Assembly: GCA_020059425.1 (NCBI GenBank)
Contig: JAGVCD010000408.1
Coordinates: 1 to 8,041, forward strand
DNA length: 8,041 nt
Reading direction: 5' to 3'
DNA from: Chamaesiphon sp.
GTDB taxonomy: Bacteria > Cyanobacteriota > Cyanobacteriia > Cyanobacteriales > Chamaesiphonaceae
Below, piece by piece: positions 7,461-8,041 of this stretch; positions within the stretch are counted from its first letter, which is position 1, and every line of letters starts with the position of its first letter. Below the pieces are notes generated by a model. It had not been told where the DNA came from and ran no database searches. It saw only the letters and a list, made by a program, of their open reading frames with translations. Both the position numbers and the translations under genes were made by a program.

Positions 7461-8041
7461 CTACCCGACATCCAGATCATTAGCTACTAACAATTTGGGG
7501 TGTTCGGCAGCGAGTTGTTGTTGGAGTTTTTTTAGCGGATAGCGCCCGCCGCATATTAACAATCGATCGCCAGCCATAATGACGGTGGTCTGCTGATCAG
7601 GATTGTCAATAAACTTGGTAGCACGGCGTAAAGCGCGAATCTGCACCCCATACTGGCGATGGGTATCTAAGGCGCTAAGGGTTAATCCGACAGCCATGCT
7701 TTCTGGGGCAATTACCACCCACTGACAGGGAGCGTTACTGCTCGGCAGTGCAATCTTGCCGCGCACTAGCTGCTTGAAAGCAATTTTTTCATCGGCAGAG
7801 CCTACCACTAAGCAGCGATCGCCATCCAATAAGATGGTGTCTTCACTGGGGTAGGGCAGCTCATCACCGCTTTCCCGGCGAATGCTCAAAATGGTGATGC
7901 CGGTTAAGGAGCGAATATTGGCTTCTTCGATCGACATTCCACTCAATGGCGAAATCACCGGAATATTAAACCACTTGGTACTCATGCCCACGGTGGCGGC
8001 TTCCACATCAATTTTATCGGTCTCAATGCCAGAATTTGGCC
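7461..8041 (-). CDS. Twin RCK_C (TrkA-C) domain protein, likely tail of a cation:proton antiporter (5' partial)
   Basis: Only the C-terminal 192 residues are in the window. The frame is still open at base 8041, so the GTG at 8006 is not the start. Two RCK_C-like (TrkA-C) domains follow one another. The first is around residues 25-95, with ISPLSGMSIEEANI, GITILSIRR and the LLDGDRCLVVGS turn. The second is around 105-180, with VIAPESMAVGLTL, YGVQIRALRR and IMAGDRLLICGG. The G-D-R-L/C-L-x-x-G element near the end of each is characteristic. RCK_C domains bind ligands and gate cation channels or antiporters on the cytoplasmic side. No membrane segment is visible, so the antiporter assignment (Kef/CPA2 type) is inferred from the general architecture; a potassium channel subunit is an alternative. 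It ends with TAG 94 bases before psbE on the same strand, with no obvious terminator between. Confidence 0.75.
   Translation of the reverse strand, partial: PNSGIETDKIDVEAATVGMSTKWFNIPVISPLSGMSIEEANIRSLTGITILSIRRESGDELPYPSEDTILLDGDRCLVVGSADEKIAFKQLVRGKIALPSSNAPCQWVVIAPESMAVGLTLSALDTHRQYGVQIRALRRATKFIDNPDQQTTVIMAGDRLLICGGRYPLKKLQQQLAAEHPKLLVANDLDVG
7815..7822. repeat. HIP1 octamer GCGATCGC
   Basis: This is a perfect copy of the Highly Iterated Palindrome of cyanobacteria, inside the RCK_C gene, and the only complete octamer I found here. The inner hexamer CGATCG occurs at least 19 times: at 221, 467, 471, 2169, 2501, 4038, 4354, 4986, 5295, 5334, 5666, 5684, 5738, 5762, 7155, 7165, 7564, 7816 and 7928. 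Confidence 0.85.

Noticed and set aside
7431..7466. GGGTA / TACCC pair between the RCK_C gene and psbE as a terminator
   Set aside because: The arms are five bases with a long loop and no T-tract, and the feature overlaps the stop codon of the upstream gene.

Overview
The window is cyanobacterial. The right half encodes thylakoid proteins: psaI of photosystem I, and the psbE-psbF-psbL-psbJ cluster of photosystem II. The left half carries two gene families typical of cyanobacteria: a STAND NTPase with WD40 repeats and a carotenoid oxygenase. The hexamer CGATCG, the core of the cyanobacterial HIP1 palindrome, is strongly over-represented. The species cannot be named from the sequence.

Layout. 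Plus strand, 1-3540: a large NB-ARC/WD40 gene whose 5' end lies outside the window. The frame is open from base 1, so the GTG at 73 is not the true start. It has a helix-turn-helix-like N-terminal module, an NB-ARC NTPase, a winged-helix region, a short pentapeptide-like linker and 14 WD40 repeats with a 42-residue period. Plus strand, about 3577-6219: an unusually long carotenoid cleavage oxygenase family protein that keeps four candidate iron-binding histidines. It follows closely enough to be co-transcribed. Then come a non-coding stretch of about 230 bases and psaI (6451-6564). A perfect 16-bp hairpin with A8/T8 arms (6586-6621) lies between psaI and the oppositely oriented psb cluster, and looks like a shared bidirectional terminator. 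Minus strand, 7366 down to 6650: psbE, psbF, psbL, psbJ with short gaps. Minus strand, 8041-7461: the C-terminal part of a protein with two RCK_C (TrkA-C) domains, probably the regulatory tail of a cation:proton antiporter; its start is off the right edge.

How the genes fit together. PsbE and PsbF form cytochrome b559, and PsbL and PsbJ are small single-helix subunits beside it in photosystem II. PsaI is a single-helix photosystem I subunit near PsaL. The STAND protein and the oxygenase have no evident role in photosynthesis. They may form a two-gene transcription unit, but that rests only on spacing and orientation. The right half is ordinary core biology in a somewhat unusual arrangement; the more open questions are in the left half.
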